Assembly: GCA_937893605.1 (NCBI GenBank) | Contig: CALBGG010000139.1 | Location: forward strand, 3,243 to 67,242 | Source: an uncultured Clostridia bacterium | Lineage (GTDB): Bacteria; Bacillota; Clostridia; Oscillospirales; Oscillospiraceae | Length of the DNA: 64,000 nt | Reading direction: 5' to 3' | Shown: positions 18,009 to 28,039 of the stretch, piece after piece | Position numbering within the stretch: position 1 is the stretch's first letter | Layout of the letters: each line of letters starts with the position of its first letter | Made by a program: the position numbers and the translations under genes | The notes under the pieces: generated by a model | Told to the model about the DNA's origin: nothing | Seen by the model: only the letters and a program-made list of their open reading frames with translations | Databases searched by the model: none

Positions 18009-19124
18009 ATGGATAGTTTTAAGCTTTGCGTGCCCTGTCTGCTCGGCCTCGAGGGACCTATATCGGACGAATTGCGCCGCATGAAGATGCATGACGTTCA
18101 GAACGAAAACGGAAGAGTCTACTTCACGGGCGGCGCGAAGGAGATAGCAAAGGCGAACATAAATCTTCGTATCGGCGAAAGGGTTCTGCTCGAGCTCGGC
18201 CGGTTCAAAGCCGAAACCTTTGACGAGCTTTTCGAGCGCACGAAGGCGCTGCCGTGGGAAATGCTCATCCCTAAGGATGCCGCCTTCCCTGTCAAGGGAT
18301 ACAGCCTCAACTCAAAGCTCTTTTCGGTATCCGACTGCCAGAAGATCATCAAGAAGGCGATAGTTGAACGGCTTAAGAGCGTTTACGGAATCGAGTGGTT
18401 TCCCGAGACGGCAGAGACGTATCAGATACAGTTTTCTATAATGAAGGACATCGCGTCGCTCTGCATCGACACCTCCGGTCAGGGGCTGCATAAGCGCGGC
18501 TACCGCCCGGCGCATAACGCAGCGCCCCTGAAGGAGACGATGGCCGCGGCCATGGTCGGTCTTTCGCGCTATCGCGGCAGGGAGGATTTCTGCGACCCGT
18601 TCTGCGGCAGCGGAACCATACCCATCGAGGCGGCTCTCATCGCGAAAAACCGTGCCCCCGGTCTGCATCGAGAGTTTAGTGCCATGCAGTGGCGCAGCCT
18701 CGACCGCTCAGTTTGGAGGCTCGAGCGCGAGGAGGCGGCGGCGCACGAGTTTAACGGCAGCTACAATATAATAGGCTCTGACATCGATCCCGCGGCCCTG
18801 GAGATAGCGCGAGAGAACGCCGAGCGCGCCGGAGTTTCGGATATCGTTCGCTTTGAAAGAGCCGACGCCACCAAGTTTGACCGAGTCACCGAAAACGGCA
18901 TAATCGTCACCAACCCGCCCTACGGCGAGCGCATCATGGAAAAACAGGAGGCCGAGCAGCTTTACCGGCGCTTCGGCGAGGCCTGGCGCAGGACGGAAAA
19001 CTGGAAGCTGTACATTCTTTCTTCGCACACGGAATTCGAACGCACCTTCGGAAAAAATGCCGACAAAAAACGTAAGCTTTATAACGGAATGATCAAATGC
19101 GATCTGTTCATGTATCTCAAATGA
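18009..19124 (+). CDS. THUMP-domain class I SAM-dependent RNA methyltransferase (RlmL/YpsC-like)
   Basis: A 371-residue protein. The N-terminal part (about 1-150) has the ferredoxin-like/THUMP RNA-binding arrangement. The C-terminal part is a Rossmann methyltransferase with DPFCGSGTIPIEAA as SAM-binding motif and the catalytic NPPYGER typical of N2-guanine RNA methylases of the RlmL/YpsC group. ATG at 18009 is chosen because CGGAG lies 8 bases before it and the product then begins MDSFKLCVPC, as in homologues. The ATG at 17967 has no ribosome site. A TATAAT at 17921-17926 may be its -10. Target base not determinable. Confidence 0.9.
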   Translation: MDSFKLCVPCLLGLEGPISDELRRMKMHDVQNENGRVYFTGGAKEIAKANINLRIGERVLLELGRFKAETFDELFERTKALPWEMLIPKDAAFPVKGYSLNSKLFSVSDCQKIIKKAIVERLKSVYGIEWFPETAETYQIQFSIMKDIASLCIDTSGQGLHKRGYRPAHNAAPLKETMAAAMVGLSRYRGREDFCDPFCGSGTIPIEAALIAKNRAPGLHREFSAMQWRSLDRSVWRLEREEAAAHEFNGSYNIIGSDIDPAALEIARENAERAGVSDIVRFERADATKFDRVTENGIIVTNPPYGERIMEKQEAEQLYRRFGEAWRRTENWKLYILSSHTEFERTFGKNADKKRKLYNGMIKCDLFMYLK

Positions 19125-19176
19125 AATTCGCAAATAAAAATATATAAAATTTTTTGCGATTTTTCGCTTTTGGGGC

Positions 19177-19207
19177 TTGAAATTTAAAAAATATGTGCTA
19201 TTATAAT
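19177..19207 (+). promoter_or_regulatory. groESL promoter
   Basis: TTGAAA (19177-19182) and TATAAT (19202-19207), with an alternative -10 TATTAT at 19199-19204 giving a 16-base spacer. It lies immediately upstream of the CIRCE operator. Confidence 0.7.
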
Positions 19208-19214
19208 AACCGAG

Positions 19215-19241
19215 TTAGCACTCAGGTCAAAAGAGTGCTAA
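19215..19241. promoter_or_regulatory. CIRCE operator (HrcA binding site)
   Basis: TTAGCACTC, nine bases, GAGTGCTAA: a perfect match to the CIRCE consensus. The palindrome extends outward with CGAG/CTCG at 19211-19245. It lies in the groES leader just after the promoter, so HrcA repression with heat-shock induction is expected. Confidence 0.97.
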
Positions 19242-19291
19242 CTCGGTCGAAATTTTATAATTTGTATATTGTTCAATTGGAGGTATATATG

Positions 19292-19576
19292 ATGAAACTA
19301 AAACCTTTGGCAGACAGAGTAGTGCTTATGCAGTCCAAAGCCGAGGAAAAGACCCAGAGCGGCATCTTCCTTGCGGCTTCTGCACAGGAAAAGCCCGAGA
19401 TATATGAAGTCGTCGAGGTAGGCCCCGGCGGTATAGTCGACGGCAATGAGGTCAAGATGGAAGTCAAGGTCGGCGAAAAGGTTCTCGTCGGCAAGTACAG
19501 CGGCAGCAAGATAAAGCTCGACGAGCAGGAATACACCATAGTACGTCAGAGCGACATTCTCGCTATCGTAGAATAA
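19292..19576 (+). CDS. groS: Co-chaperonin GroES
   Basis: A 94-residue GroES starting MKLKPLADRVV. It has the mobile-loop region after QSKAEEKTQSGIF and the roof-loop segment typical of the family. It forms the heptameric lid of GroEL. Two adjacent ATG codons (19289, 19292) follow GGAGG; the second gives standard spacing and the canonical N-terminus. It lies 15 bases before groEL under CIRCE control. Confidence 0.97.
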   Translation: MKLKPLADRVVLMQSKAEEKTQSGIFLAASAQEKPEIYEVVEVGPGGIVDGNEVKMEVKVGEKVLVGKYSGSKIKLDEQEYTIVRQSDILAIVE

Positions 19577-21217
<1,641 letters not shown>

Positions 21218-21253
21218 GAGATATCCCCCCAGATTTAATTGCTGAGTTACAGA

Positions 21254-21288
21254 AAAATCTCCGTATCGGAAACGATACGGAGATTTTT
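21254..21288. terminator. Bidirectional terminator between groEL and LysR gene
   Basis: AAAATCTCCGTATCG and CGATACGGAGATTTTT form a long stem flanked by A-runs and T-runs. It can end both the groESL transcript and the convergent LysR-family transcript. Confidence 0.9.
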
Positions 21289-21292
21289 TATG

Positions 21293-22177
21293 TTATTTCA
21301 GATTGAAATGTTCCAGGACTATTTGAATAAATTTTTCCGTTGCCGGCGATTGACGGCGGCCCTTTTTGACCGCTATCGCAACGTCGCGGTACTGCGGCGG
21401 ATCGAGCTCCTTCAGGCGGATATCAAAGGGCATGCGCCCTGTGACAAGCTCCGAGAGCAGCGACACGCCGAGGCCGCTTTCGACCATTGCCATGATCGAA
21501 TAGTCATCGTTAACGTCGCAGTATGCGGTAACCGGGGTGTCAAGCAGTGCGTTAAGCTGGTCAAAGACCTTTGAGACCTCATTGTTTGCCTCATCGGTGA
21601 GCTTTATTATGCGCTCCTCGCTGAAGCGCTGCAAGGGGTAGCACGGCGCATCGGCCAAAGGATGATCCGGCGGAAGCACGGCGAGCATTCTGTCGCGCAT
21701 GAGCACCGTAACTTCAAGCTCGGGCGAATACGGGGCGCTTATGAAGCCGCAGTCGATCTCGCCCGCGCACAGAGCCTCCTCCGTCTCGCTGTACTCCATG
21801 TTCTGAAGCTGGAATACGATGTGCGGATATCGCTTCTCGAAATTTTTCAGTATTGATGGCAAGCACTGCGTCGAAAAGCTTGAGCACGAGCCGATGCGTA
21901 TAAATCCTGTCTCCAGACCCTTGAGCGAATTTGCCTGCTCCTGCAGAGCCTCATAGTGACTGCAAAGATCCTTTATATAAGGAAGCATCATCAGCCCGTC
22001 CGACGACAAGGCCAGTCCGCCGCGGCTGCGGCGCAGCAGATTGAGGTTCCACTCGTCCTCAAGATCGGCGACCATACGGCTGACTGCCGACTGCGTATAG
22101 CCCATGGCTTCTGCAGCCTTTGTGATGCTGCCCATCTCCGCGACCTTGACGAATGCCTGATATTTATGAATGGCCAT
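21293..22177 (-). CDS. LysR-family transcriptional regulator
   Basis: A 294-residue regulator. The N-terminal winged helix-turn-helix shows MGSITKAAEAMGYTQSAVSRMV. The effector domain (about 92-290) has the LysR substrate-binding fold with IRIGSCSS at its start. GGAGGT precedes the ATG. There is no divergent metabolic gene. The upstream 450 bases instead hold a possible small RNA, so its target is unclear. Confidence 0.93.
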   Translation of the reverse strand: MAIHKYQAFVKVAEMGSITKAAEAMGYTQSAVSRMVADLEDEWNLNLLRRSRGGLALSSDGLMMLPYIKDLCSHYEALQEQANSLKGLETGFIRIGSCSSFSTQCLPSILKNFEKRYPHIVFQLQNMEYSETEEALCAGEIDCGFISAPYSPELEVTVLMRDRMLAVLPPDHPLADAPCYPLQRFSEERIIKLTDEANNEVSKVFDQLNALLDTPVTAYCDVNDDYSIMAMVESGLGVSLLSELVTGRMPFDIRLKELDPPQYRDVAIAVKKGRRQSPATEKFIQIVLEHFNLK

Positions 22178-22313
22178 GCTCTGACCTCCGATTCCAAAAA
22201 TGAATGGTTTGTATAAATTAAATTCTAATATATCATATTATATGTCACAAGCAGACCTAATGCAACATCAAATTACATTCAAAAAAATCATATAAAGCAT
22301 GACAAATATTCGC

Positions 22314-22342
22314 TTGCGTAATGGCGAAAAACATAATATACT
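22314..22342 (+). promoter_or_regulatory. Promoter of candidate small RNA
   Basis: TTGCGT (22314-22319), a 17-base spacer and TATACT (22337-22342). No convincing open reading frame with a ribosome site follows, but a series of hairpins ending in a terminator does. Confidence 0.5.
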
Positions 22343-22347
22343 TTGAT

Positions 22348-22500
22348 CGTAAAATAACGATGCTTGAAAAAAGGTTAACGCCTTTTAGACATATTTCATC
22401 CATTCTTTCTCTCTCGTTATCGGGTCTCTCCACCCCGATAACACCAACAATCTCCCGAAAACCGAGTGTCTTAACCGGCACTCGGTTTTCGTCGTTTTAT
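22348..22500 (+). ncRNA. Candidate structured small RNA with C/U-rich single strands
   Basis: Four hairpins lie in order. ATCGT/ACGAT is at 22346-22361 and AAAAGG/CCTTTT at 22368-22385. GTTATCGGG/CCCGATAAC is at 22416-22442 with loop TCTCTCCAC. The terminator-like GAAAACCGAGTG/CACTCGGTTTTC is at 22457-22490, followed by GTCGTTTTAT. Between the second and third is CATTCTTTCTCTCTC. Such C/U-rich loops can pair with Shine-Dalgarno sequences. No Rfam family is assigned from memory. This holds most of the 450-base gap 22178-22630. Confidence 0.45.
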
Positions 22501-22630
22501 AGCTCCCCCGCAAGCTCATTAAGACGTATGCCTCAGCGCTTCGGCAAGGTTGAGCTCATCCTCTGCTATCAAAAGCTTCATATATCACCTCGGAGCAGAT
22601 TATAAATAGTGTTTCCGAAAAATCAGGCCG

Positions 22631-23293
22631 TCACAGCGATTCCTGCTGGACCTCACGGCCGCAGACGATGTTGAGGTTTCCGTTGCGGCAGCGCAGCTCG
22701 TCGAGAAACTCTTTAGGCACGCTCTCGCCCTTTAGAACGATGCTGTATTGCAGATCGTAGAGCGTTCCCATATTTGAAGTTTTGACCTTTATTAGCTCGG
22801 CCGATTTTGCGTACTTGGCGAAAACATCGTCGAACAGTCCCTCATAGTCGAGGTTTTCTGGAATGGTTATCTTGAGGCTGCGCTCTGCGGCGGGCGCTTT
22901 GCCGAAGCCTGTCACCGTAAGCAGTAGGATGACCGCGGAGATGATGACAAATGATATGACTGCAAGTCCGACAAAGCCCATGCCTGTTGCAAGTCCGATG
23001 GCCATCGCCATGAACAGAACGCCGATCTCGCGAGCCGTGCCGGGAACCGAACGGAATCGCACGAGACTGAACGCTCCGGCAACGGCGACGCCCGCACCGA
23101 CATTGCCGTTAACGAGCATGATAACAAGCTGCACGACCACCGGCAGTATCGCCAGCGCAACGGCGAAGCTCTGCGTCGAGCGCGAGCGGTACATCCCTAC
23201 GAATGCGATGCCTATGCCGAGGATAAGCGAGGTAAGAGTACATATTAAAAACGCCGTCAATGTGAGTCCGGAAGAGATTATTGATTCAAGCAC
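22631..23293 (-). CDS. DUF4956 membrane protein
   Basis: A 220-residue protein with four hydrophobic segments in the first 130 residues, including the family-typical GAFSLVRFRSVPGTA loop. A cytosolic alpha/beta domain of about 90 residues follows. DUF4956 proteins are of unknown biochemical function and are commonly encoded next to VTC-domain proteins, as here. The GTG start overlaps the end of the VTC gene by 16 bases, so translation is probably coupled. Confidence 0.9.
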   Translation of the reverse strand: MLESIISSGLTLTAFLICTLTSLILGIGIAFVGMYRSRSTQSFAVALAILPVVVQLVIMLVNGNVGAGVAVAGAFSLVRFRSVPGTAREIGVLFMAMAIGLATGMGFVGLAVISFVIISAVILLLTVTGFGKAPAAERSLKITIPENLDYEGLFDDVFAKYAKSAELIKVKTSNMGTLYDLQYSIVLKGESVPKEFLDELRCRNGNLNIVCGREVQQESL

Positions 23294-24009
23294 AGCTCAG
23301 TCCCTCCTTTTTCCGGTTTCAGAATGTTGTTTGTGTAGCAAAAGCCGATCTTTGAAAACGAGGTCGGAAAAGCCACGGCTTCGGACAGAAGCCCGCTCAG
23401 CCACATAGGGCATGCTCCGGGAAGCTTTATCTCCATGAGAACCTCGTCGCACGGCAGCACCGGCGCTCCGTGATCACCCAGGCGCAGATCGAGCTCCGTT
23501 GTGCGGCAGCGAATATCGGTGTCGAAGGTAATGCGCAGCTCCGGCTGCTCGATACCGGCAAAGGCCAGGCGGTCATAGCCTATAAAAATCTTCGGCACAG
23601 CCGAGTAAAATGAACGGAACCACTCGATCTCGCGGCCTATCTGGCCGAAGCTCGCACCGGGTATTTCACCGTCCAGGAAGTCCTTCGCTGTCCCCGGTGC
23701 GGCAGTGATCCTGCGCTTGTAGACAACACCGTCGTACTTCTTTTTAAGCTCGACGAACACCCTGCCGTCATCGTCCGGCACGCCGTAGCTGCGGACGCGG
23801 AGCTTTTCCTTATACACCGGCTTTTCTATCGACGTGCGCACAAGCTGCCAATCGTCGGTGTCATAATATATATTGCAGATCGTATACCTGCCGAACTTAT
23901 CGGCCTGCATATGATCACGCATGCTGTTTAATATAAAACGCTGTTGAGCTTTCGTCAGGCGGTACTTCTTTTCGTAGCGCTCAAAGCAGCGTTGAATGCC
24001 TTCTGCCAT
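23278..24009 (-). CDS. VTC-domain protein (polyphosphate polymerase-like)
   Basis: A 243-residue soluble protein with the triphosphate-tunnel fold motifs of VTC domains: RYEKKYRLT at the N-terminus, CNIYYDTDD, KEKLRVRSYG, VFVELKKKYDG with basic and acidic tunnel residues, RITFDTDI and LMEIKLPG. In yeast Vtc4 this domain makes polyphosphate from ATP; bacterial single-domain versions are little characterised. AAAGGAGG precedes the ATG. It is divergent from a carbohydrate-binding lipoprotein gene and overlaps the DUF4956 gene, a known three-gene association. Confidence 0.9.
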   Translation of the reverse strand: MAEGIQRCFERYEKKYRLTKAQQRFILNSMRDHMQADKFGRYTICNIYYDTDDWQLVRTSIEKPVYKEKLRVRSYGVPDDDGRVFVELKKKYDGVVYKRRITAAPGTAKDFLDGEIPGASFGQIGREIEWFRSFYSAVPKIFIGYDRLAFAGIEQPELRITFDTDIRCRTTELDLRLGDHGAPVLPCDEVLMEIKLPGACPMWLSGLLSEAVAFPTSFSKIGFCYTNNILKPEKGGTELCLNQ

Positions 24010-24147
24010 GGTGCTTGCCTCCTTTACGATGCCATGATACGCCCGTTGCTTAAAATTTACCTAAAAAGAAAAAAAGAATTTTTCTTTAGCTTGGTTTTAA
24101 GTTCACGCGTTACAATTGGTTCATTCGAAATAAAGGAGGACGAAAAA

Positions 24148-25590
24148 ATGAAAAAGCTCGCATCGCTTCTGCTGGCCGCAGCGATGATACTTTCGCTGGC
24201 GGCGTGCTCAAAGCAGGGCGACGATACAAAAACTCAGGCCGGAACGGGCAGCTACTCGTCCGACGCGGCCTTCGCTTTCACTGACAGCGCGATAACCGCC
24301 GCCGGAGAAGGCTCGGGGTACGAGATCGACGGCACGCACCTTACAATAGAAGCCTCCGGAGTCTATCTTCTCTCCGGCGAATGCTCCGACGGCTCTGTCG
24401 AGGTCAAAAAGGGTACGACCGGAGTAACGCTTATCCTTGACGGGCTGGAGCTTGAAAGCTCGGACACCGCGCCGATAGCCTGCAACAAATCCACCGAGGT
24501 CACTATTCTCGCCGCCGAGGGCTCCGTGAACGCTCTGAACGACAGCGAAAAGAATAACGACGATGAGTACCCAGACAATGAAAATGCGGAGAACGCTGTG
24601 ATAAAATGCAAGGACGGCTCGCAGGTCACCATCTGCGGCACAGGCACGCTGAACATCACCGCAAACGGCAAAAACGGCATAAAATCCGGCGCAACCACCG
24701 ACGCGGAAGGTGAGGCCTCCCTCACTATAAAGGAGCTCACGCTGAGTATCTCCGCTCCCGTAAACGACGCGATAAACGCAGAGCAGCTGCTGAATATCGA
24801 AAGCGGAACGCTGAACATCTCCGCTGCCGATGACGCTGTGCACAGCGATCTTGTTCTGAACATCGGCGCCGACAGGGCCGACGGTCCGACGATAAGCATT
24901 GCCGAGTGCTGTGAGGGGCTTGAAGCGGCCGAGCTCAGCGTCCTCTCGGGCGATATATCCATTCTATCGTCTGACGACTGCATGAACGCGGCAAACTCCG
25001 ATCTGACCGGCCACGCCTTCAGCATGAAAATCTCCGGCGGCTCGATCACGGCATATTCGACCGAGGGCGACGGCTTTGACTCAAACGGCGATCTTATCAT
25101 CTCCGGCGGTACGGTCATAGTGTGGACGGCAAAACGCGGCGGCAATCAACCCCTCGACGCCGACGGCACGCTGTCCGTCACCGGCGGCACAGTACTCGCG
25201 GCGGGAGCCTCAAGCGGCATGGGCGTCGGTATAAGCGCCGAGCAGGCGTATGTCACATTCGGTTCATCCGGCGGCATGGGCTCTCTTGTGTCCAAGGGCG
25301 ATGTCGTAAGCGTCAAGGACTCAAGCGGCAACGAGCTCTGCAGCGTCGCCGCAAGCTGCGATGCGGCCTACGTCTTCTTCTCCTCGGCAGACCTGAGCGA
25401 CGGCAGCGGCTACAGCCTGTATGCCGGTTCGGAAAGCGCGGCCGACGGCACCGCACAGACCGGGACGTCATCCGGCGGCAATACGGGCGGCGGAATGCGG
25501 CCCGGCGGAAACATGGGCGATAAGCAGCCTCCCTCCGGTCAGCCCGGCGGTCAAAAGGCCGGCGCTGAACCGCCTGCAAAGCCGGAATAA
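24148..25590 (+). CDS. Secreted carbohydrate-binding lipoprotein (Cthe_2159-like)
   Basis: A 480-residue lipoprotein. The signal peptide is followed by the lipobox LAAC (lipidated Cys about 21). The body is a repetitive beta-helix type sequence with many ILDGLELES, ITANGKNGIKSG and ISGGTVIVWTA-like rungs, as in the Cthe_2159 carbohydrate-binding family, whose type member binds acidic plant polysaccharides. The C-terminus (about 440-480) is Gly/Pro-rich and low in complexity. The ATG follows AAAGGAGGA. It is divergent from the VTC/DUF4956 pair, so the three may form a cell-surface module. Confidence 0.88.
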   Translation: MKKLASLLLAAAMILSLAACSKQGDDTKTQAGTGSYSSDAAFAFTDSAITAAGEGSGYEIDGTHLTIEASGVYLLSGECSDGSVEVKKGTTGVTLILDGLELESSDTAPIACNKSTEVTILAAEGSVNALNDSEKNNDDEYPDNENAENAVIKCKDGSQVTICGTGTLNITANGKNGIKSGATTDAEGEASLTIKELTLSISAPVNDAINAEQLLNIESGTLNISAADDAVHSDLVLNIGADRADGPTISIAECCEGLEAAELSVLSGDISILSSDDCMNAANSDLTGHAFSMKISGGSITAYSTEGDGFDSNGDLIISGGTVIVWTAKRGGNQPLDADGTLSVTGGTVLAAGASSGMGVGISAEQAYVTFGSSGGMGSLVSKGDVVSVKDSSGNELCSVAASCDAAYVFFSSADLSDGSGYSLYAGSESAADGTAQTGTSSGGNTGGGMRPGGNMGDKQPPSGQPGGQKAGAEPPAKPE

Positions 25591-25613
25591 GCAAAAAAGC
25601 AGTCCGTGAAAGA

Positions 25614-25884
25614 CCGGTTGAGCAGGAAAACATACGGTTTTTAAGCGATCTTTTCCGTTCCTGCTGCGTCTGAGGCCTTGAAAATACGTCAGTATGCTCT
25701 GCGGCCTCATCCTTGCAGGAGTAAAAAAACTCAGCTTCAAAGCTGCGAGCGCCCGAAAAGGCGGAGCATGTGCGAGGTCAAGGCGCGGCGGCGAAGGCAT
25801 ACTTTGTGTATACCAAGCCGCCGCAACGATGACATTTGCACGTACTCCGCCTTTTTCGGGCGTGTGTTTTCTTATCTCAACCGG
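25614..25884. repeat. 271-bp nested palindromic element with terminal inverted repeats
   Basis: Outer ends CCGGTTGAG (25614-25622) and CTCAACCGG (25876-25884) are perfect inverted repeats. They extend inward as GAAAACATACG / CGTGTGTTTTC. Inside are AGCAGGAA/TTCCTGCT (25621-25665), TGAGGCC/GGCCTCA (25671-25709) and a 114-base hairpin (25749-25862). The last has arms GCCCGAAAAGGCGGAG / CTCCGCCTTTTTCGGGC, GCGGCGGC / GCCGCCGC and a GGCATAC / GTATACC tip. No gene with a ribosome site lies within. It looks like a MITE-like or dispersed intergenic repeat and separates two convergent genes. Confidence 0.7.
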
Positions 25885-25909
25885 CCTGAGCCGGAAGCTT
25901 TTTCATATA

Positions 25910-27859
25910 TTACAGCTTAACTCCTTCGGCTTCAAGCTCGCGCAAGCGGTTATAGAGCGTGCCGCGCGACATGCCGAGATAGCGAGCCGTCCTGGCCTTG
26001 TTTCCATTGTGCTTAATAAGCGCTTCTATGATACGGCTTGCTTCCGCACCGCGCAGATCAAACGGCGCTCCTATTGAATCAACAGCCGCTGCAGCTGGCT
26101 TCTCCTCGAAATCATCGGCGGTATCCCCGATCTCGAGCTCACGGTCGTTCTCTGCCTTGAGCAGACTGCGTTCGATGACATTGCGCAGCTGCCGCAGATT
26201 GCCCGGCCAGTAGTTCTTTTTGAATTGCTCAACGGTCTCAGCCGAAACGCTGTAGATATTTTTGCCATAGCTCGCGGAGAGAAGCGTAACGAAATAATTG
26301 CTCAGCTCCTGCATATCGGCACGGCGCTCACGCAGAGGCGGAAGGTCTATGCGCAGAACGTTAAGGCGATAATATAGGTCCAGTCTGAACGACCCCTCCC
26401 TCACCTTCTGCAATATCTCGCTGCCGGCAGCGGCAATAACGCGCACATCGGTCTGTATGCTGCGGCGCGAACCGAGCGGTGTGACGATGCCATCCTCAAG
26501 AAAGCGCAGCAGGAAGCTCTGCATATCCTGCGACATTTCGGAAATGCCGTCAAGAAACATAGTACCGCCGTCAGCCTGAACAAATCTGCCCGGATTTTTC
26601 TCCGTTCCGACAAGGATCTGGTCAATCGACTCGCGCGAAAATTCGCCGCAGCTTATCGGAACGAAGGGGCCGGCAAAGCGGGCGCTTGCATTGTGGATGG
26701 CCTGTGCGAAAAGCTCCTTGCCGGTGCCGGATTCCCCGGTTATAAGGACGTTCGCGGGGCTTGCCGCGGCGGCGCGGGCCTCACTTTTGACTTTTTTCAT
26801 GCCTGCACTCACCGCAATGATATCCTGAAAATTATAAACAGCGTTGTTGCGCTGAGTGCGGGCGCTGTATTTTCTTATCTGCTCGGCCGTTTTTATCGAT
26901 ACCTTGAGTCCTATGACCTTGCCATTTTCCTTTATCGCAAGGCACTCGACATAGTATCTCTTGCCGACTCCGCCGAGAGCAATATTCCCCGCCGATATCT
27001 CCTTGCCAGTCCGCAGAGCCTTCAGCACGAAGGACAGCTCGGGGAAGCTGTCGCGCAGAGGTTTGCCTATGACGGAGGTTATGTGCATGTCAAACTCGTT
27101 TACAAAGCGGCTGTTTGCAAAGACTATGACCCCACTGTCATCGACGAGAAGCGTTATATCCGTGCTGCACTGGACCGACTGCTCGAGCAGGTGGAACCTG
27201 CGCTCAATGTGCGGATAAAGGATTCGGTTTTTATATGTGAAGTCGCCGACTTCAAGCATGAATGTCGCGGAGTTCAGCGAGTTCTTGAAGCATTTGTCAA
27301 GCGGCAGAAATATCACCGTCACGGCGTGAAAGCCCGTGCCTGCCGAGGTCTCTCCGTAGCGGGCTATGCAGGCGTATGGCGTCAGCAGGTCGCAGTAATG
27401 TCCCTCGCCCGCGCTGAAGCAGGTAACAAACGGCTTCTCCGGAGCGGTGTTGCCCGCAAAAACGCCGACGTTTTGAACGGAGAAGCGCGTTCCAATGCGC
27501 AGTCCCTTTGCCTTGAGTTCCTTGATAAGCGCCGTATTTCCGCTTTTATGGAAGGCCGTCAGCTGCGTATCAAGATAAAACATCGCGCCGCCCATACGCT
27601 CAAGTGCCGTATTGCGGCTTTCGTAATAGTCTCTGAAATAGGCAAGGTGGCACTTTGATATATCGTCAATGCGGTCAAACACATGCAGGTCGCGGCAATC
27701 ATCGCCAAGTCGCATGATGTGCGCCTGCGCGCCCGAATCGCGCGACTTTTCCCACGCTGCAACGGTTTTATCATATTTATGGTCATACTCGCCCAGCGTT
27801 CCGTCGAAAAACTGCTGCTTGAGCTGCTTTAAAATATCGTTTTTAGGAAGCTTATTCAT
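25910..27859 (-). CDS. AcoR-like regulator with degenerate sigma-54-type AAA+ domain
   Basis: A 649-residue regulator. A sensor region (about 1-210), a PAS-like domain (about 225-330), a central AAA+ domain (about 350-570) and a Fis-type helix-turn-helix ([20 protein letters not shown]). Walker A GESGTGKE is intact near 374. The GAFTGA loop that contacts sigma-54 is absent (the region reads [13 protein letters not shown]), and Walker B is FLDGISEM instead of FLDEIGEM. It is therefore probably a TyrR-like regulator that does not use sigma-54. It is divergent from the acyl-CoA dehydrogenase/Etf operon, which has a sigma-A promoter beside a long palindrome. Confidence 0.88.
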   Translation of the reverse strand: MNKLPKNDILKQLKQQFFDGTLGEYDHKYDKTVAAWEKSRDSGAQAHIMRLGDDCRDLHVFDRIDDISKCHLAYFRDYYESRNTALERMGGAMFYLDTQLTAFHKSGNTALIKELKAKGLRIGTRFSVQNVGVFAGNTAPEKPFVTCFSAGEGHYCDLLTPYACIARYGETSAGTGFHAVTVIFLPLDKCFKNSLNSATFMLEVGDFTYKNRILYPHIERRFHLLEQSVQCSTDITLLVDDSGVIVFANSRFVNEFDMHITSVIGKPLRDSFPELSFVLKALRTGKEISAGNIALGGVGKRYYVECLAIKENGKVIGLKVSIKTAEQIRKYSARTQRNNAVYNFQDIIAVSAGMKKVKSEARAAAASPANVLITGESGTGKELFAQAIHNASARFAGPFVPISCGEFSRESIDQILVGTEKNPGRFVQADGGTMFLDGISEMSQDMQSFLLRFLEDGIVTPLGSRRSIQTDVRVIAAAGSEILQKVREGSFRLDLYYRLNVLRIDLPPLRERRADMQELSNYFVTLLSASYGKNIYSVSAETVEQFKKNYWPGNLRQLRNVIERSLLKAENDRELEIGDTADDFEEKPAAAAVDSIGAPFDLRGAEASRIIEALIKHNGNKARTARYLGMSRGTLYNRLRELEAEGVKL

Positions 27860-27928
27860 GACGTTTCACCATCCCTATGAACAGTTTTGCACATTTCAAT
27901 TTGTATTATACCAATCCTGCGCAGCTCG

Positions 27929-27966
27929 TTCAACACATTTTAACACATATGTTCAAAAGTGTTCAA
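27929..27966. promoter_or_regulatory. Imperfect palindromic operator between regulator and Etf operon
   Basis: TTCAACACATTTTAACACAT is followed by ATGTTCAAAAGTGTTCAA. The two arms match as inverted repeats apart from a few mismatches and two one-base gaps. It lies about 40 bases upstream of the -10 of the acyl-CoA dehydrogenase promoter and is the natural candidate site for the divergent regulator. Confidence 0.5.
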
Positions 27967-27979
27967 GCGCGACTTCCTG

Positions 27980-28008
27980 TTGTCCAACCCCGACGCGTTT
28001 GATATTAT
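27980..28008 (+). promoter_or_regulatory. Sigma-A type promoter of acyl-CoA dehydrogenase-etfBA operon
   Basis: TTGTCC (27980-27985), a 17-base spacer and TATTAT (28003-28008), just downstream of the palindromic operator. No TGGCAC/TTGC sigma-54 element is present. Confidence 0.6.
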
Positions 28009-28039
28009 ATTGTCAAATCCAAAACAGGAGGATGATCCT

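Noticed and set aside
22321..22605. A 94-codon open frame in the gap between the LysR and DUF4956 genes
   Set aside because: No ribosome site, low-complexity Ser/Arg composition, and it passes through two strong hairpins. A non-coding RNA is a better explanation.
25678..26077. Short open frames inside the 271-bp palindromic element
   Set aside because: Arginine-rich, no ribosome sites and frames dictated by the inverted repeats; not treated as genes.
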